Translations under genes and position numbers: made by a program
Shown: positions 44,289 through 52,139 of the stretch, in pieces
How the letters are laid out: the number at the start of each line of letters is the position of its first letter
Numbering within the stretch: position 1 is the stretch's first letter
Notes under the pieces: model-generated
What the model was told of the DNA's origin: nothing
Seen by the model: only the letters and a program-made list of their open reading frames with translations
Databases searched by the model: none
DNA from: an uncultured Bacteroidota bacterium
GTDB taxonomy: Bacteria > Bacteroidota > Bacteroidia > Bacteroidales > F082
Reading direction: 5' to 3'
DNA length: 52,139 nt
Assembly (NCBI GenBank): GCA_903957365.1
Contig: CAJBPB010000237.1
Span: 1-52,139 of the forward strand

Positions 44289-45497
44289 TTAAAACATGAT
44301 TCCAATTCCAGCATTAAAAACTTTCGAATAAGTTGCTTTGTCAGTTGGCTTAATAAACTGCAAATCTGTTTTTACGACAGCACCTTTGGTTAATTTCAAC
44401 GTAAGTCCGGCAGTGAATGCCTTCACATGATTGGCACTATTTTGAATGATAGATGCTTCAACTTCCGACTGGGTGTTGTAGGTTTCATAACGGACGAAAG
44501 GAGTCAGATTCATGTCCGTATTTTTAACAAACCGAAGAACATCGTATCCGGCTTCTATATATAAACCGTTCATCGCACTTCCAAGGTCATTTGGATTTCC
44601 TGTTTCTGAAGAAGTGAAATAATTGTATTCCAATGTATTAGAAACAGATGTTAAATAAAGCTGACTTTTTAAGATAAGTCCTTTCATTGAAAAGCGTCCG
44701 TCAACACCGATCATTGCAATGCCAACAACTGAAGAATCTGCTGTCGCCAATGATGAAACATTATTCTTATCAATCCCGTTAAAAAGATTACTTTGGGTCT
44801 TTCCAAAATACCCTGACAAACCAAGGTTTAATCCTTTTATTCCGTAATACTCCAACTTTCCGGATAAATTTGGCGAACTGATGTAAGATTCAGCACCTTT
44901 TTGTCGTCCATTCCGAAAACCATTGCTTCCATTTAACTTTGCTGTACCATCATATCCATTAAAACCATTTACGATGTACAATTGATATTTCATTGAGGCG
45001 GGTAAAATATTTCCACTAATTCCGATGCCAATTTCTCTCCAGGTCGATGGTGAAATTTTTGTATCAACCCAAGGCCTTTCAACGCCATTAAATGTTGTTG
45101 GTTCATGATACTCATTAATAATGCCCATTGGAATCAACATTAATCCACCACGCAGATTGATCCATGAATTCAATTTATATTGCATAAATGCCTGTTCAAC
45201 ATATACTTCTGAAACATGTTCAAATTCAAGTTCACTGATGAATTGTACTTTGCTGTTGAAATTGTAACCGACCAGTAACACCATCCGGTGGACATCCAGG
45301 GTGCCGGTTTTTGAAATTTTGGTATCCAATGGTTGGTTATAATGCACTTCTACATATCCGCCGATAGTTAATTTACTGTCAGAATTAAGAAGTTTCTCCG
45401 CCAGATTTATATCAGATTGTGTTTTAACTTCAACATTCTGAGCAAAAAGTATTATGATGTTAAGAGTAAAAAATGAAAGTAGAAATATTTTTTTCAT
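44289..45497 (-). CDS. Outer-membrane porin, OprO/OprP-like
   Basis: A 402-residue protein with a signal peptide (about 1-19, ending LFAQ) and amphipathic beta strands ending in an aromatic residue (GIMF), as expected for a barrel inserted by the BAM complex. The opening GGYVEVHYNQP, followed by VHRMVLLVGYNF and a conserved WREIGIGISG, is like the phosphate-selective porin family found in Bacteroidota. I start at ATG 45497, since a TACTTTTG promoter box at 45519-45526 lies between it and the upstream in-frame codon. The FMN protein follows in the same transcript. Confidence 0.87.
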   Translation of the reverse strand: MKKIFLLSFFTLNIIILFAQNVEVKTQSDINLAEKLLNSDSKLTIGGYVEVHYNQPLDTKISKTGTLDVHRMVLLVGYNFNSKVQFISELEFEHVSEVYVEQAFMQYKLNSWINLRGGLMLIPMGIINEYHEPTTFNGVERPWVDTKISPSTWREIGIGISGNILPASMKYQLYIVNGFNGYDGTAKLNGSNGFRNGRQKGAESYISSPNLSGKLEYYGIKGLNLGLSGYFGKTQSNLFNGIDKNNVSSLATADSSVVGIAMIGVDGRFSMKGLILKSQLYLTSVSNTLEYNYFTSSETGNPNDLGSAMNGLYIEAGYDVLRFVKNTDMNLTPFVRYETYNTQSEVEASIIQNSANHVKAFTAGLTLKLTKGAVVKTDLQFIKPTDKATYSKVFNAGIGIMF

Positions 45498-45518
45498 AAG
45501 TATCTGTTTTATGTGTGG

Positions 45519-45526
45519 CAAAAGTA
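45519..45526 (-). promoter_or_regulatory. Promoter -7 box TACTTTTG for the porin-FMN protein operon
   Basis: Exact TAnnTTTG match on the minus strand, about 16 nt of leader to ATG 45497. Confidence 0.65.
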
Positions 45527-45591
45527 GGGGAGTGGCCAGTGCCGGCAAATACCTATATGTAGTGAATTTCTAAAGTCTGGGAAAATGAAAA

Positions 45592-46860
45592 TCAGATTAA
45601 TCTGGCAAGTCGGAAACTAATGTTTTCCAGACTCTGATTGCGCAGAATGATTAGTTTAATTCTGTTTTTTGGTCTGGTTCTGAAAAATCCATTTACTTCC
45701 TGGATAGACATTTCCGTAATTATTTGCCCATTAATTCCCAAAATTAAATCTCCGATTTTTACACCAGCCAAATCAGCTGGTGACCCGGGAATAATATGAA
45801 TCACTTTGTAAAGTTTGAAATTCGATCCTATTGCAATCAGATCAATACCACTGAGATTATATTCAAAATCCCTTTTGATTTTGCTGTTTTTTCTGAAATA
45901 GATTTTCTCTTTTTTATAATCAAAAATAACAGTAAATCTTCCAAGAAGTTCGCCACCAATTGAACCTTTGCGGTCCGGGATTTTATCGGTTAAATTCTGA
46001 CCGTATCCTGGAATGAAAGTACAAAGCACATCCTGAAAATGATGTCCTGCAAGATTTAAACTGTCAATACGTCCTAATTCACCAGTCAATTCTCCTCCTA
46101 AACCCCACCCAACAATGGTTTCAATACTATTCTCAGGAACATAAATATTTGAATCACTGTCTGTTTCAAGCATGACTGCGTGGCTTGCACCAGTATCGAT
46201 CAATAGTCTAGCCTGAATTTTTGCATTCTCTTTTTGCGAAAAATTCGTTAAAATATACGGACGACCATGAATAAGATTAATATTACTGATTGCAAATTGT
46301 TTCCTTGGTTTGAATTTTTCTGGATCGAAAACCGTTATTATTTTACTCTCATAATCAATCCTTACAACAAACTGACTAAAAAAGTCATATCCCAGAATGC
46401 CATGTATTTCCATTCCAAGATGATTTTGCAGATGCAGATAATCCTCTTTCAAAGCCACTATTGATAATCCCGGAGAAGAAATACCTGGTAATCTGAAGGT
46501 GATATTACTCACAACAAATGCCTCAACTTCATTCATTATTCCGGCGCCAACAATGTGAACGGGTCTGCATTTTGTAAGGTCGAAATTTGTTATTGAATTG
46601 TCAGTCAATATAGTAGCTCTTACACCAGTATCCAGAATAAAGTTGAGATTGACAGTATCATTAATGACAACAGGAACAACAATCAGATTATTGATCAGTT
46701 CGAACCTGAAACTGGTCCTGTCATTATCGTTTTCGATGTAAAAACCTAAAAATTGTGCAGTTCCCTGTAACGATAAGAAAATTGATAAAATGAAAGTGAA
46801 ACCTACTTTTATTAGAAAAATAGACCAGCTGGACAAACACGAATTTTTACCATTTGCCAC
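45592..46860 (-). CDS. Exported double-retropepsin protein with a PDZ domain
   Basis: A 422-residue protein. A hydrophobic N-terminal export signal (about residues 12-36) is followed by two aspartyl-protease-like repeats, with catalytic-type Asp77 in FILDTG and Asp222 in LLIDTGAS, and a C-terminal PDZ domain (about 335-415; IIPGSPADLAGVKIGDLILGING in parts). Retropepsins are dimers with one Asp from each half, so a single chain with two DTG motifs would be a self-contained active site. Its substrate is unknown; an envelope quality-control or processing role is plausible. The start is GTG 46860. Confidence 0.87.
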   Translation of the reverse strand: MANGKNSCLSSWSIFLIKVGFTFILSIFLSLQGTAQFLGFYIENDNDRTSFRFELINNLIVVPVVINDTVNLNFILDTGVRATILTDNSITNFDLTKCRPVHIVGAGIMNEVEAFVVSNITFRLPGISSPGLSIVALKEDYLHLQNHLGMEIHGILGYDFFSQFVVRIDYESKIITVFDPEKFKPRKQFAISNINLIHGRPYILTNFSQKENAKIQARLLIDTGASHAVMLETDSDSNIYVPENSIETIVGWGLGGELTGELGRIDSLNLAGHHFQDVLCTFIPGYGQNLTDKIPDRKGSIGGELLGRFTVIFDYKKEKIYFRKNSKIKRDFEYNLSGIDLIAIGSNFKLYKVIHIIPGSPADLAGVKIGDLILGINGQIITEMSIQEVNGFFRTRPKNRIKLIILRNQSLENISFRLARLI

Positions 46861-46934
46861 TATCAGTTATTTTTAATCTGACTATAAAATTACATTATTG
46901 TAAAGTGAAATTAACAAATTAAGTAAAATCAGGA

Positions 46935-49640
46935 TTATGAGGTTTTCACAATTTTTAATGTCTGAACCTCATTTTCACTTTTGATGTGAATAAAATAAAC
47001 ACCATTGGTAAAATATTGAATATCAAAATCTTCTTTCATGTTAGTTGTCGCATTTACCAACCTTGATAAAATTACTCTCCCGTTAAGATCCATAATTGAA
47101 ACCTGTGTTGCACCAGCATAAATTGAGGCAGAAGTTATCTGAAATTTTCCGTCTGAAGGATTGGGTTGAATCCTGAAATTTTCACCTTTTGTATTGGAAG
47201 GAACAGAAGTTGCCTGAAGAATTTTAAACCAGTTAACATTAAATTCTCCCCCTATTACATAAAGTCTGAAAGTATAGCTTCCGGCTGGCAGTGGCACGCT
47301 AAAGGTTAAATTTTTCCATGTCTGCCAGCCACCTGTTGCAGTAAAAGAGATGGATTTTAATTTAGTGAATGTACCATTATTTCCAAGTCTGATTTCTGCT
47401 ACTCCATTTGAATAGAGTGAAGCGTATCTTATATCGATCGGATATTCACCACCATTCTGCACGTAAATGGTGTAATCGAGATAATCACCTGCGTTTGCAA
47501 AACCTGCATTCTGTCCGCCGCCCGTATCGGTGCAGTCTTCCATTTGAAAGCCATTGTTAAAGGAAAAAGCTTCAGCCTCAATTTTGCATGGTACTGTATA
47601 ACTAAAAGGTAATGTGTTTCTTACGGTTTTTGAACTGAAAGTTTCAAGAACCTGCTGACCTGAAAGTATTGTATTTCCTGTATAACTTATTTTCAAGGCG
47701 TCACCATATTTTACTGATAGATCAATTGTAATTATCAATCCATTGGGTACATCCGGATTTGGTTCGACTGTTTCAATGGCAGTATTTACATTATTAATTG
47801 TCAAAGCGAAGTCATTGACAGATGCGGAGAATGAGGTGATAGGTTTATTTAGTGTCAATAAAATCTTTGCTCCATCATTGGTAGTCTGGCCAGAAATAAA
47901 ACCAAAACTGACTTCCTCAACTGCAACAGGATTTTTAAATTTGAAATAATTAAGGTTTGATCCGGCCCTGTCTGAATATACCCTGATTTTATTAGTTCCG
48001 GCTGGTAATATAATATTTTCAATGCTTGAAGTTTTCCATGTTTGCCAGCCTCCTGTAGAAGGTAAATAATGTGTTTGACTAATGTCTACTCCATTGTTTG
48101 CCAGTCTTATACCGCCACCACTTCCTAAAGCAGCGGATCTAAATTCGACAGAATAGGCGGCTGTGGAATCGGAAACCATGGTATATTCCATCCACTCGTC
48201 AGCAATCACCCAACCAACGCTATAACCAAGATTTCCGACAATCGTGTCCTGACATGCTTCTATATCTACACCATCATTTCTATATTCCCAACCTTGATTC
48301 CAGGAGCCATTATTTCCTGTGTTCGCTGTATCAGTGTCGTAATAGGCATATTTATTACGACCAAAGTTGTAGTTGGCGAAAAAGATTTTATCACCGGGTT
48401 TTGCTACAAGAAAAGGTTTTGTTTCTGTAGAGAAAGGTTGCCTCATCATAGCATCGATCACATCATATTTAACCATACAGTTTTCTGCTTTGTGGTTTTG
48501 TGACCATTGCATCACGGCGCTGAATGCCTGGGCTGGGGTAACAACCGGTAATCCTGTTGTCCAGTAACTTATCAGATTGTCATAATTTTTATTTGTTGGC
48601 GCCTGAAAAACATTGTTTATTCCGGCTTTTTTTACAGGCCACCATGACCAGCCAATTTTATTAGATTCACATAAAGCAATTAAACTTGTAAACCAGACAT
48701 TGGAATTCTCGCCTGTTTCACCCAACCAGATTGGGATATTATGCGTGTTTCGCAGATTGATCATCCAGTTTATAGAGGCTAATGTGTTCGGATTCCAATA
48801 CTTATGAAAGCTAAAGACCATATTATTATCCCACGGTGGTGTGAGTCCGGTATAATCATTCGCAAACCAATTACCTTCCACGATGATAATATGGTTTATG
48901 TCAACGGCGCGTATCGCATTGGTTATCTGTACATAAAGCTGTTTAAGCAAAGTCCCGTTTGGCAAATCCCAGTTTGGTTCATTAATCATATCATAACCGC
49001 CAATCCAGGGTTCTTCAGCATAACGTGCAGCAAGTTTCGACCAGAGGGCAACTGTTTTTCGTCTGTTTTCAGCACTTTCCCATAATGACAGTTTTGAAGG
49101 ATCATAATCTGAGATATTTCTGTCATGACCTTGTCCGCCGGGCGCACCGTGTAAATCAAGAATAAGATACATCTGATTTTGTGAGCACCATTTCAGTAAG
49201 GTGTCAATCCGGACAAATCCGGATTCAAACCATGTGTCCTGTCCAACAACCGGCTCATCTTCAATAGGTAAGGTAAACCATTTATAATGCATTGCCACAC
49301 GAACGGAGTTGAATCCCCATACTTTCATAGAATCCAAATCACGTTTTGTGAAATGGTTATCCAGCCATGATTCATAAAAAGCAGCTGTATTTGTTTCACC
49401 AATGGTTGCTGTAAGTTTGTTCCTGAAATCAGTATGTGTACCAGCGATATCTGATGATCGCATCATATAGCCTTCATTGATCATCCAGTTACCTGTGCCG
49501 ATACCACGTAGAATAACTTCCTGATTGTTAGCGTTATAAATGTATTTTCCACTGGTGTGCAGGTAGCCTTGTGCACTTAAAAAAATTGGTAACATTAAAA
49601 CAATTGCCAATACAGGAAAAGTCAGTTTTAGAATTTTCAT
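46935..49640 (-). CDS. Secreted GH5-family glycosidase with two CBM6-like modules and T9SS sorting domain
   Basis: A 901-residue glycosidase. After a signal peptide (about 1-24) comes a GH5 barrel with acid/base Glu221 in DMINEPNWD and nucleophile Glu308 in IWLGETGE; His164, His279 and Trp270 lie at substrate-pocket positions. Two CBM6-like modules follow (about 460-570 and 675-805), separated by an Ig-like domain of about 100 residues. A C-terminal type A sorting domain starts at IQPNPSDGKF. The family cleaves beta-glucans or mannans; the specificity is not readable. I start at ATG 49640 because the signal peptide begins there. A TACCTTTA box near 49700 may be the promoter. Confidence 0.92.
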   Translation of the reverse strand: MKILKLTFPVLAIVLMLPIFLSAQGYLHTSGKYIYNANNQEVILRGIGTGNWMINEGYMMRSSDIAGTHTDFRNKLTATIGETNTAAFYESWLDNHFTKRDLDSMKVWGFNSVRVAMHYKWFTLPIEDEPVVGQDTWFESGFVRIDTLLKWCSQNQMYLILDLHGAPGGQGHDRNISDYDPSKLSLWESAENRRKTVALWSKLAARYAEEPWIGGYDMINEPNWDLPNGTLLKQLYVQITNAIRAVDINHIIIVEGNWFANDYTGLTPPWDNNMVFSFHKYWNPNTLASINWMINLRNTHNIPIWLGETGENSNVWFTSLIALCESNKIGWSWWPVKKAGINNVFQAPTNKNYDNLISYWTTGLPVVTPAQAFSAVMQWSQNHKAENCMVKYDVIDAMMRQPFSTETKPFLVAKPGDKIFFANYNFGRNKYAYYDTDTANTGNNGSWNQGWEYRNDGVDIEACQDTIVGNLGYSVGWVIADEWMEYTMVSDSTAAYSVEFRSAALGSGGGIRLANNGVDISQTHYLPSTGGWQTWKTSSIENIILPAGTNKIRVYSDRAGSNLNYFKFKNPVAVEEVSFGFISGQTTNDGAKILLTLNKPITSFSASVNDFALTINNVNTAIETVEPNPDVPNGLIITIDLSVKYGDALKISYTGNTILSGQQVLETFSSKTVRNTLPFSYTVPCKIEAEAFSFNNGFQMEDCTDTGGGQNAGFANAGDYLDYTIYVQNGGEYPIDIRYASLYSNGVAEIRLGNNGTFTKLKSISFTATGGWQTWKNLTFSVPLPAGSYTFRLYVIGGEFNVNWFKILQATSVPSNTKGENFRIQPNPSDGKFQITSASIYAGATQVSIMDLNGRVILSRLVNATTNMKEDFDIQYFTNGVYFIHIKSENEVQTLKIVKTS

Positions 49641-49786
49641 CCGATAAATATTGTTGAATAACAAATAGTTAATAAAATAGAGTCCTTATAATCAGGCAAT
49701 AAAGGTACCAATATTGAATGAATAGAGGTAAAACATTAGGTTTTACAAGCCAATATAGTTTGGTTCTAAATTACTCGAATAATTTA

Positions 49787-50929
49787 TTAATAACCCTTAA
49801 GATCCATTCCTTCACTATCAATCATCGTCACCCATTTGCCCATTTTTTTCTGTATGACCTTGAAATGATGCTGGTCATCTGGTGTGATAAATGAAATAGC
49901 TTCGCCCGAAGATTCTGCCCGACCTGTTCGACCGATGCGGTGAATATAATCTTTGGGTGATCGGGGCAATTCGTAATTAATTACAAAAGGCAGAAACTGA
50001 ATGTCAATACCTCTGGAAATCAAATCTGTTGCGACCATTACACGAAGTTCGCCGGTTTTGAATTTATTCATGGTTTCTGTTCGCAACTCCTGACTCTTTT
50101 TGCTGTGCATCGAACGGGCTTCGATGCCGTTTTTTCGTAGTTTCTCAGCTACATTATCCGCTGAATATACCGAGGATGTGAAAACCAGGACTTGTTCCAT
50201 CTCATTGTGTTTGATCAGATAACGCAATAACGGACCTTTTTTCTCATCTGAAACAAAATAGGCTAATTGCGAAATAAGGTCAATATTATCCGTTTCCGAT
50301 TCAATTTTAATTACCAGTGGATCATGCAATAAAAACTGGTTGATATTGCTTACATCATCACTCAAAGTTGCTGAAAACAAAAGGTTCTGTCGCTTTTCTG
50401 GCAAAAGTGCGAAAATACGGTTCATTTCTTCCCTAAAACCAAGATTGAGCATTTTATCAGCTTCATCCAGAACCAAAGTGTCAATTTCATTGAGATGCAC
50501 AGCATTTGATTCAACCAGTTCAATCAACCTTCCAGGCGTAGCTATTAAAATATTCACGCCTTGCATTGCCATCATCTGAGGATTTATCGAAACACCACCA
50601 AAAACTGCAAGAGATTTTATCCTTTCGGGTAAATCACGACTGAATAGTTCAAATACCTCTCGAACCTGCATTGCCAATTCACGGGTAGGAACCAACACCA
50701 AAACCCTTACATGTCTGTTTTTGGACGCTGGAATCCATTGCAGATTCATAAGGATTGGCAAAACATAACCTGCTGTTTTTCCTGATCCTGTTTTTGCAAT
50801 TCCCAAAACATCCTTTTTATTTAAAATGGCTGGAATTACTTGCTGTTGAATGGGATAAGGCTGGAGGTAGTTTTGGCTGGCCAGTGTTTTTAAAAGTGAA
50901 GGGGATAAACCGAGTGTGTTGAAAGACAT
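49787..50929 (-). CDS. rhlE: DEAD-box RNA helicase, RhlE-like
   Basis: A 380-residue helicase with the full motif set: the Q motif (YPIQQQ), motif I AKTGSGKT, PTRELA, DEAD in VLDEADKML, SAT, and the C-terminal HRIGRTGR. It ends shortly after the helicase core and lacks the basic tail of longer RhlE proteins, so the RNA-binding extension is reduced. I start at ATG 50929; the frame from 50974 begins within a TACTTTTG promoter box. It unwinds short RNA duplexes, probably in ribosome assembly or RNA turnover. Confidence 0.94.
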   Translation of the reverse strand: MSFNTLGLSPSLLKTLASQNYLQPYPIQQQVIPAILNKKDVLGIAKTGSGKTAGYVLPILMNLQWIPASKNRHVRVLVLVPTRELAMQVREVFELFSRDLPERIKSLAVFGGVSINPQMMAMQGVNILIATPGRLIELVESNAVHLNEIDTLVLDEADKMLNLGFREEMNRIFALLPEKRQNLLFSATLSDDVSNINQFLLHDPLVIKIESETDNIDLISQLAYFVSDEKKGPLLRYLIKHNEMEQVLVFTSSVYSADNVAEKLRKNGIEARSMHSKKSQELRTETMNKFKTGELRVMVATDLISRGIDIQFLPFVINYELPRSPKDYIHRIGRTGRAESSGEAISFITPDDQHHFKVIQKKMGKWVTMIDSEGMDLKGY

Positions 50930-50971
50930 GTTTAACTGTGCTAAATAAAGAAGTAAAAACGTTAATGGCTG

Positions 50972-50979
50972 CAAAAGTA
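50972..50979 (-). promoter_or_regulatory. Promoter -7 box TACTTTTG for rhlE
   Basis: Exact TAnnTTTG match on the minus strand. The leader to ATG 50929 would be about 37 nt. Confidence 0.65.
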
Positions 50980-51268
50980 CATGAAATTAGTGGGTTTATC
51001 CGGAGGAATTCAACCCCACCTTATAACTGTAAATGAATCGATTCAACAAAGACCATACAAGCCTTCATTTTGCAATGTTCATTGTATGCACATATTCAAT
51101 TATTTTCGAATTTGTTTTTCATGCAATCTGGAGCGCAATTATTGCCGGTCGAAGGTGATTTTTTTTGGTTCAATGATAAATTCTGAGAAAAAATGGTCTG
51201 ATGACATGAAAAGACAAATAGAATAATAAAAACCAAATGGTGACATATTGTCAATTAAAGAAAATACC

Positions 51269-51276
51269 TACCTTTA
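51269..51276 (+). promoter_or_regulatory. Promoter -7-like box TACCTTTA for the PfkB kinase
   Basis: One mismatch to TAnnTTTG, followed by ATCC and then ATG 51281. The 4-nt spacing equals that at bamD and the LTA synthase-like gene. Confidence 0.5.
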
Positions 51277-51280
51277 ATCC

Positions 51281-52139
51281 ATGAGACAAAAATTGGTCGT
51301 TTGCATTGGTGCAGCATTGATAGATGAAAGTTTTCACTTTGAAATGCAGCCGGTTACAGGCACTTCAAATCCTTCTACATTCTGCCGGTCACCTGGTGGT
51401 GTTGCACGGAATATTGCCAACCACCTTGCATTACTTGGAAATTCAGTTGAATTGATTACGCATTTCGGAAATGATTCAGATGGTAAATGGCTCATGAAAA
51501 ACTGCATATCATGTGGAATAGGTATTTCGCATTCATTGGTCAATGAAACCGATACTGGGCGATATGTGGCAATGCTTTCCCCTGAGGGCGACTTATTTGC
51601 CGGTGCGGTTTCAACCCAATTAGAATCACTTATTACTCCTGCTTTTCTTCAGAAAAGAATTCCATTGTTGAAAAGGGCTTCCTTAATTCTGATGGATTGC
51701 AATTTAAGCAGTGAAAGTCTCGACTGGTTGCTGCGTTTTTGCCTTACCGAAAATTTACAATGTATTATTGAGCCTGTTTCTGTGCCAAAAGCTGCCCGTC
51801 TGCAAAACACCAACCTTGACAATGTGCTGCTTATAACACCTAATCGAGATGAAATGTCGGCTATATCCAGCGAAAAAGATCAATTGCAACTTGAAATCTT
51901 GGTACAACATTTACTTAAACGCGGTGTAAAATATCTTTGGGTACGAAATGGAAAGGAAGGATCGGTTACATACGCAAAAGACTACAACTTTAAACTTGAT
52001 GCACCAATCGTACATGTGAAAGATACAACAGGAGCCGGTGATGCTGCACTTGCTGGCTGGATTCATGCCAGACTCACAGATAAAAATCTGGAAGACTGTG
52101 TCCGTTATGGTCATGCATTGGCCTCCCTGATACGTCAGG
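51281..52139 (+). CDS. PfkB-family carbohydrate kinase, possibly pseudouridine kinase (3' end outside window)
   Basis: The frame is open from ATG 51281 to the window end: 286 complete codons, and the usual family length is about 300-320, so only a short tail is missing. The N-terminal GGVARNIANHLALLG is the PfkB substrate-side signature, and DTTGAGDAAL near residue 248 is the ATP-binding signature with the catalytic Asp. The GGVARN form is typical of pseudouridine kinases (PsuK), which usually sit next to a PsuG glycosidase gene; that gene would lie outside the window. Ribokinase or another sugar kinase is the alternative. Confidence 0.88.
   Translation, partial: MRQKLVVCIGAALIDESFHFEMQPVTGTSNPSTFCRSPGGVARNIANHLALLGNSVELITHFGNDSDGKWLMKNCISCGIGISHSLVNETDTGRYVAMLSPEGDLFAGAVSTQLESLITPAFLQKRIPLLKRASLILMDCNLSSESLDWLLRFCLTENLQCIIEPVSVPKAARLQNTNLDNVLLITPNRDEMSAISSEKDQLQLEILVQHLLKRGVKYLWVRNGKEGSVTYAKDYNFKLDAPIVHVKDTTGAGDAALAGWIHARLTDKNLEDCVRYGHALASLIRQ

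Larger units (their letters stand above)
50930..51280. other. Divergent intergenic region
   Basis: This 351-bp gap holds the rhlE promoter box, a TACCTTTA box for the PfkB kinase and a 12-bp palindrome TGAATCGATTCA at 51034-51045. The 81-codon frame at 50981-51226 does not look protein-like. Confidence 0.55.

Noticed and set aside
50981-51226. 81-codon plus-strand frame in the rhlE-PfkB gap
   Set aside because: The composition is unusual (many Cys, His, Asn), there are no family motifs, and it starts inside the rhlE promoter region. It looks like chance coding in a gap.
1-52139. CRISPR arrays, tRNA or rRNA genes, insertion sequences, prophage
   Set aside because: I found no regularly spaced repeats, no tRNA-like cloverleaf near CCA ends, no transposase or integrase motifs and no rRNA-like stretches.

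Overview
The window looks like the chromosome of a member of the Bacteroidota, most likely class Bacteroidia, with an AT-rich genome. Several things point there: type IX secretion (T9SS) C-terminal sorting domains on three large exported proteins; the Bacteroidota form of RNA polymerase omega; a bamD-rpoZ-coaBC-DUF4835-recN-fabI gene string; a sphingolipid-type alpha-oxoamine synthase; and many upstream TAnnTTTG boxes, the -7 element of the Bacteroidota housekeeping sigma factor. A ferredoxin-dependent 2-oxoacid oxidoreductase and an ADP-forming acyl-CoA synthetase suggest an anaerobic or facultative lifestyle with amino-acid fermentation. No rRNA, tRNA, CRISPR array, insertion sequence or phage gene was seen.

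Layout. 1-287 is the tail of an unrecognised gene. 290-1051 is a PhnP-like metallo-hydrolase. 1319-5052 holds a DUF6913 gene, dapA and a secreted M14 carboxypeptidase. 5053-7186 (minus) has a membrane protein of unknown role and the oxoamine synthase. 7503-13504 is the core string bamD, rpoZ, coaBC, a DUF4835 gene, recN and fabI. 13501-21392 (minus) runs from an ADP-forming acyl-CoA synthetase through a membrane protein, an aminotransferase and the four-subunit 2-oxoacid:ferredoxin oxidoreductase, with a TIGR02757 gene at the end. 21730-25000 has an MFS permease converging on a DAK2-DegV fusion. 25549-30177 (minus) has an rRNA methyltransferase, a saccharopine dehydrogenase-like enzyme, an EamA permease, an ICMT-like methyltransferase and a DUF3108 protein.

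30429-34174 is the most intriguing part: a compact operon of a lysine 2,3-aminomutase-like radical SAM enzyme, two different D-Ala-D-Ala ligase-like ATP-grasp enzymes and a GNAT acetyltransferase. The aminomutase keeps both lysine-specific aspartates, so a beta-lysine-derived amide or peptide is a reasonable prediction. I know of no characterised pathway with this exact composition. 34179-43666 holds yggS, an LTA-synthase-like phosphotransferase, ffh, folD, a T9SS cargo protein, queE, a PorE-like OmpA protein and a GNAT. 43668-49640 (minus) holds a porin with a covalently flavinylated-type FMN protein, a double retropepsin-PDZ protein and a GH5 glycosidase with two CBM6-like modules and a sorting domain. 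49787-52139 holds a DEAD-box helicase and the start of a PfkB sugar kinase.

How genes work together. The aminotransferase, 2-oxoacid:ferredoxin oxidoreductase and ADP-forming synthetase form a plausible path from amino acid to oxoacid to acyl-CoA to organic acid, yielding reduced ferredoxin and ATP. The secreted peptidase and glycosidase would feed polymers into that metabolism. Most genes have a TAnnTTTG box close to the start codon. In three cases the box sits exactly 4 nt before ATG, which predicts leaderless mRNAs. All functional calls come from reading the translated sequence and recalled family motifs; no database search was run.
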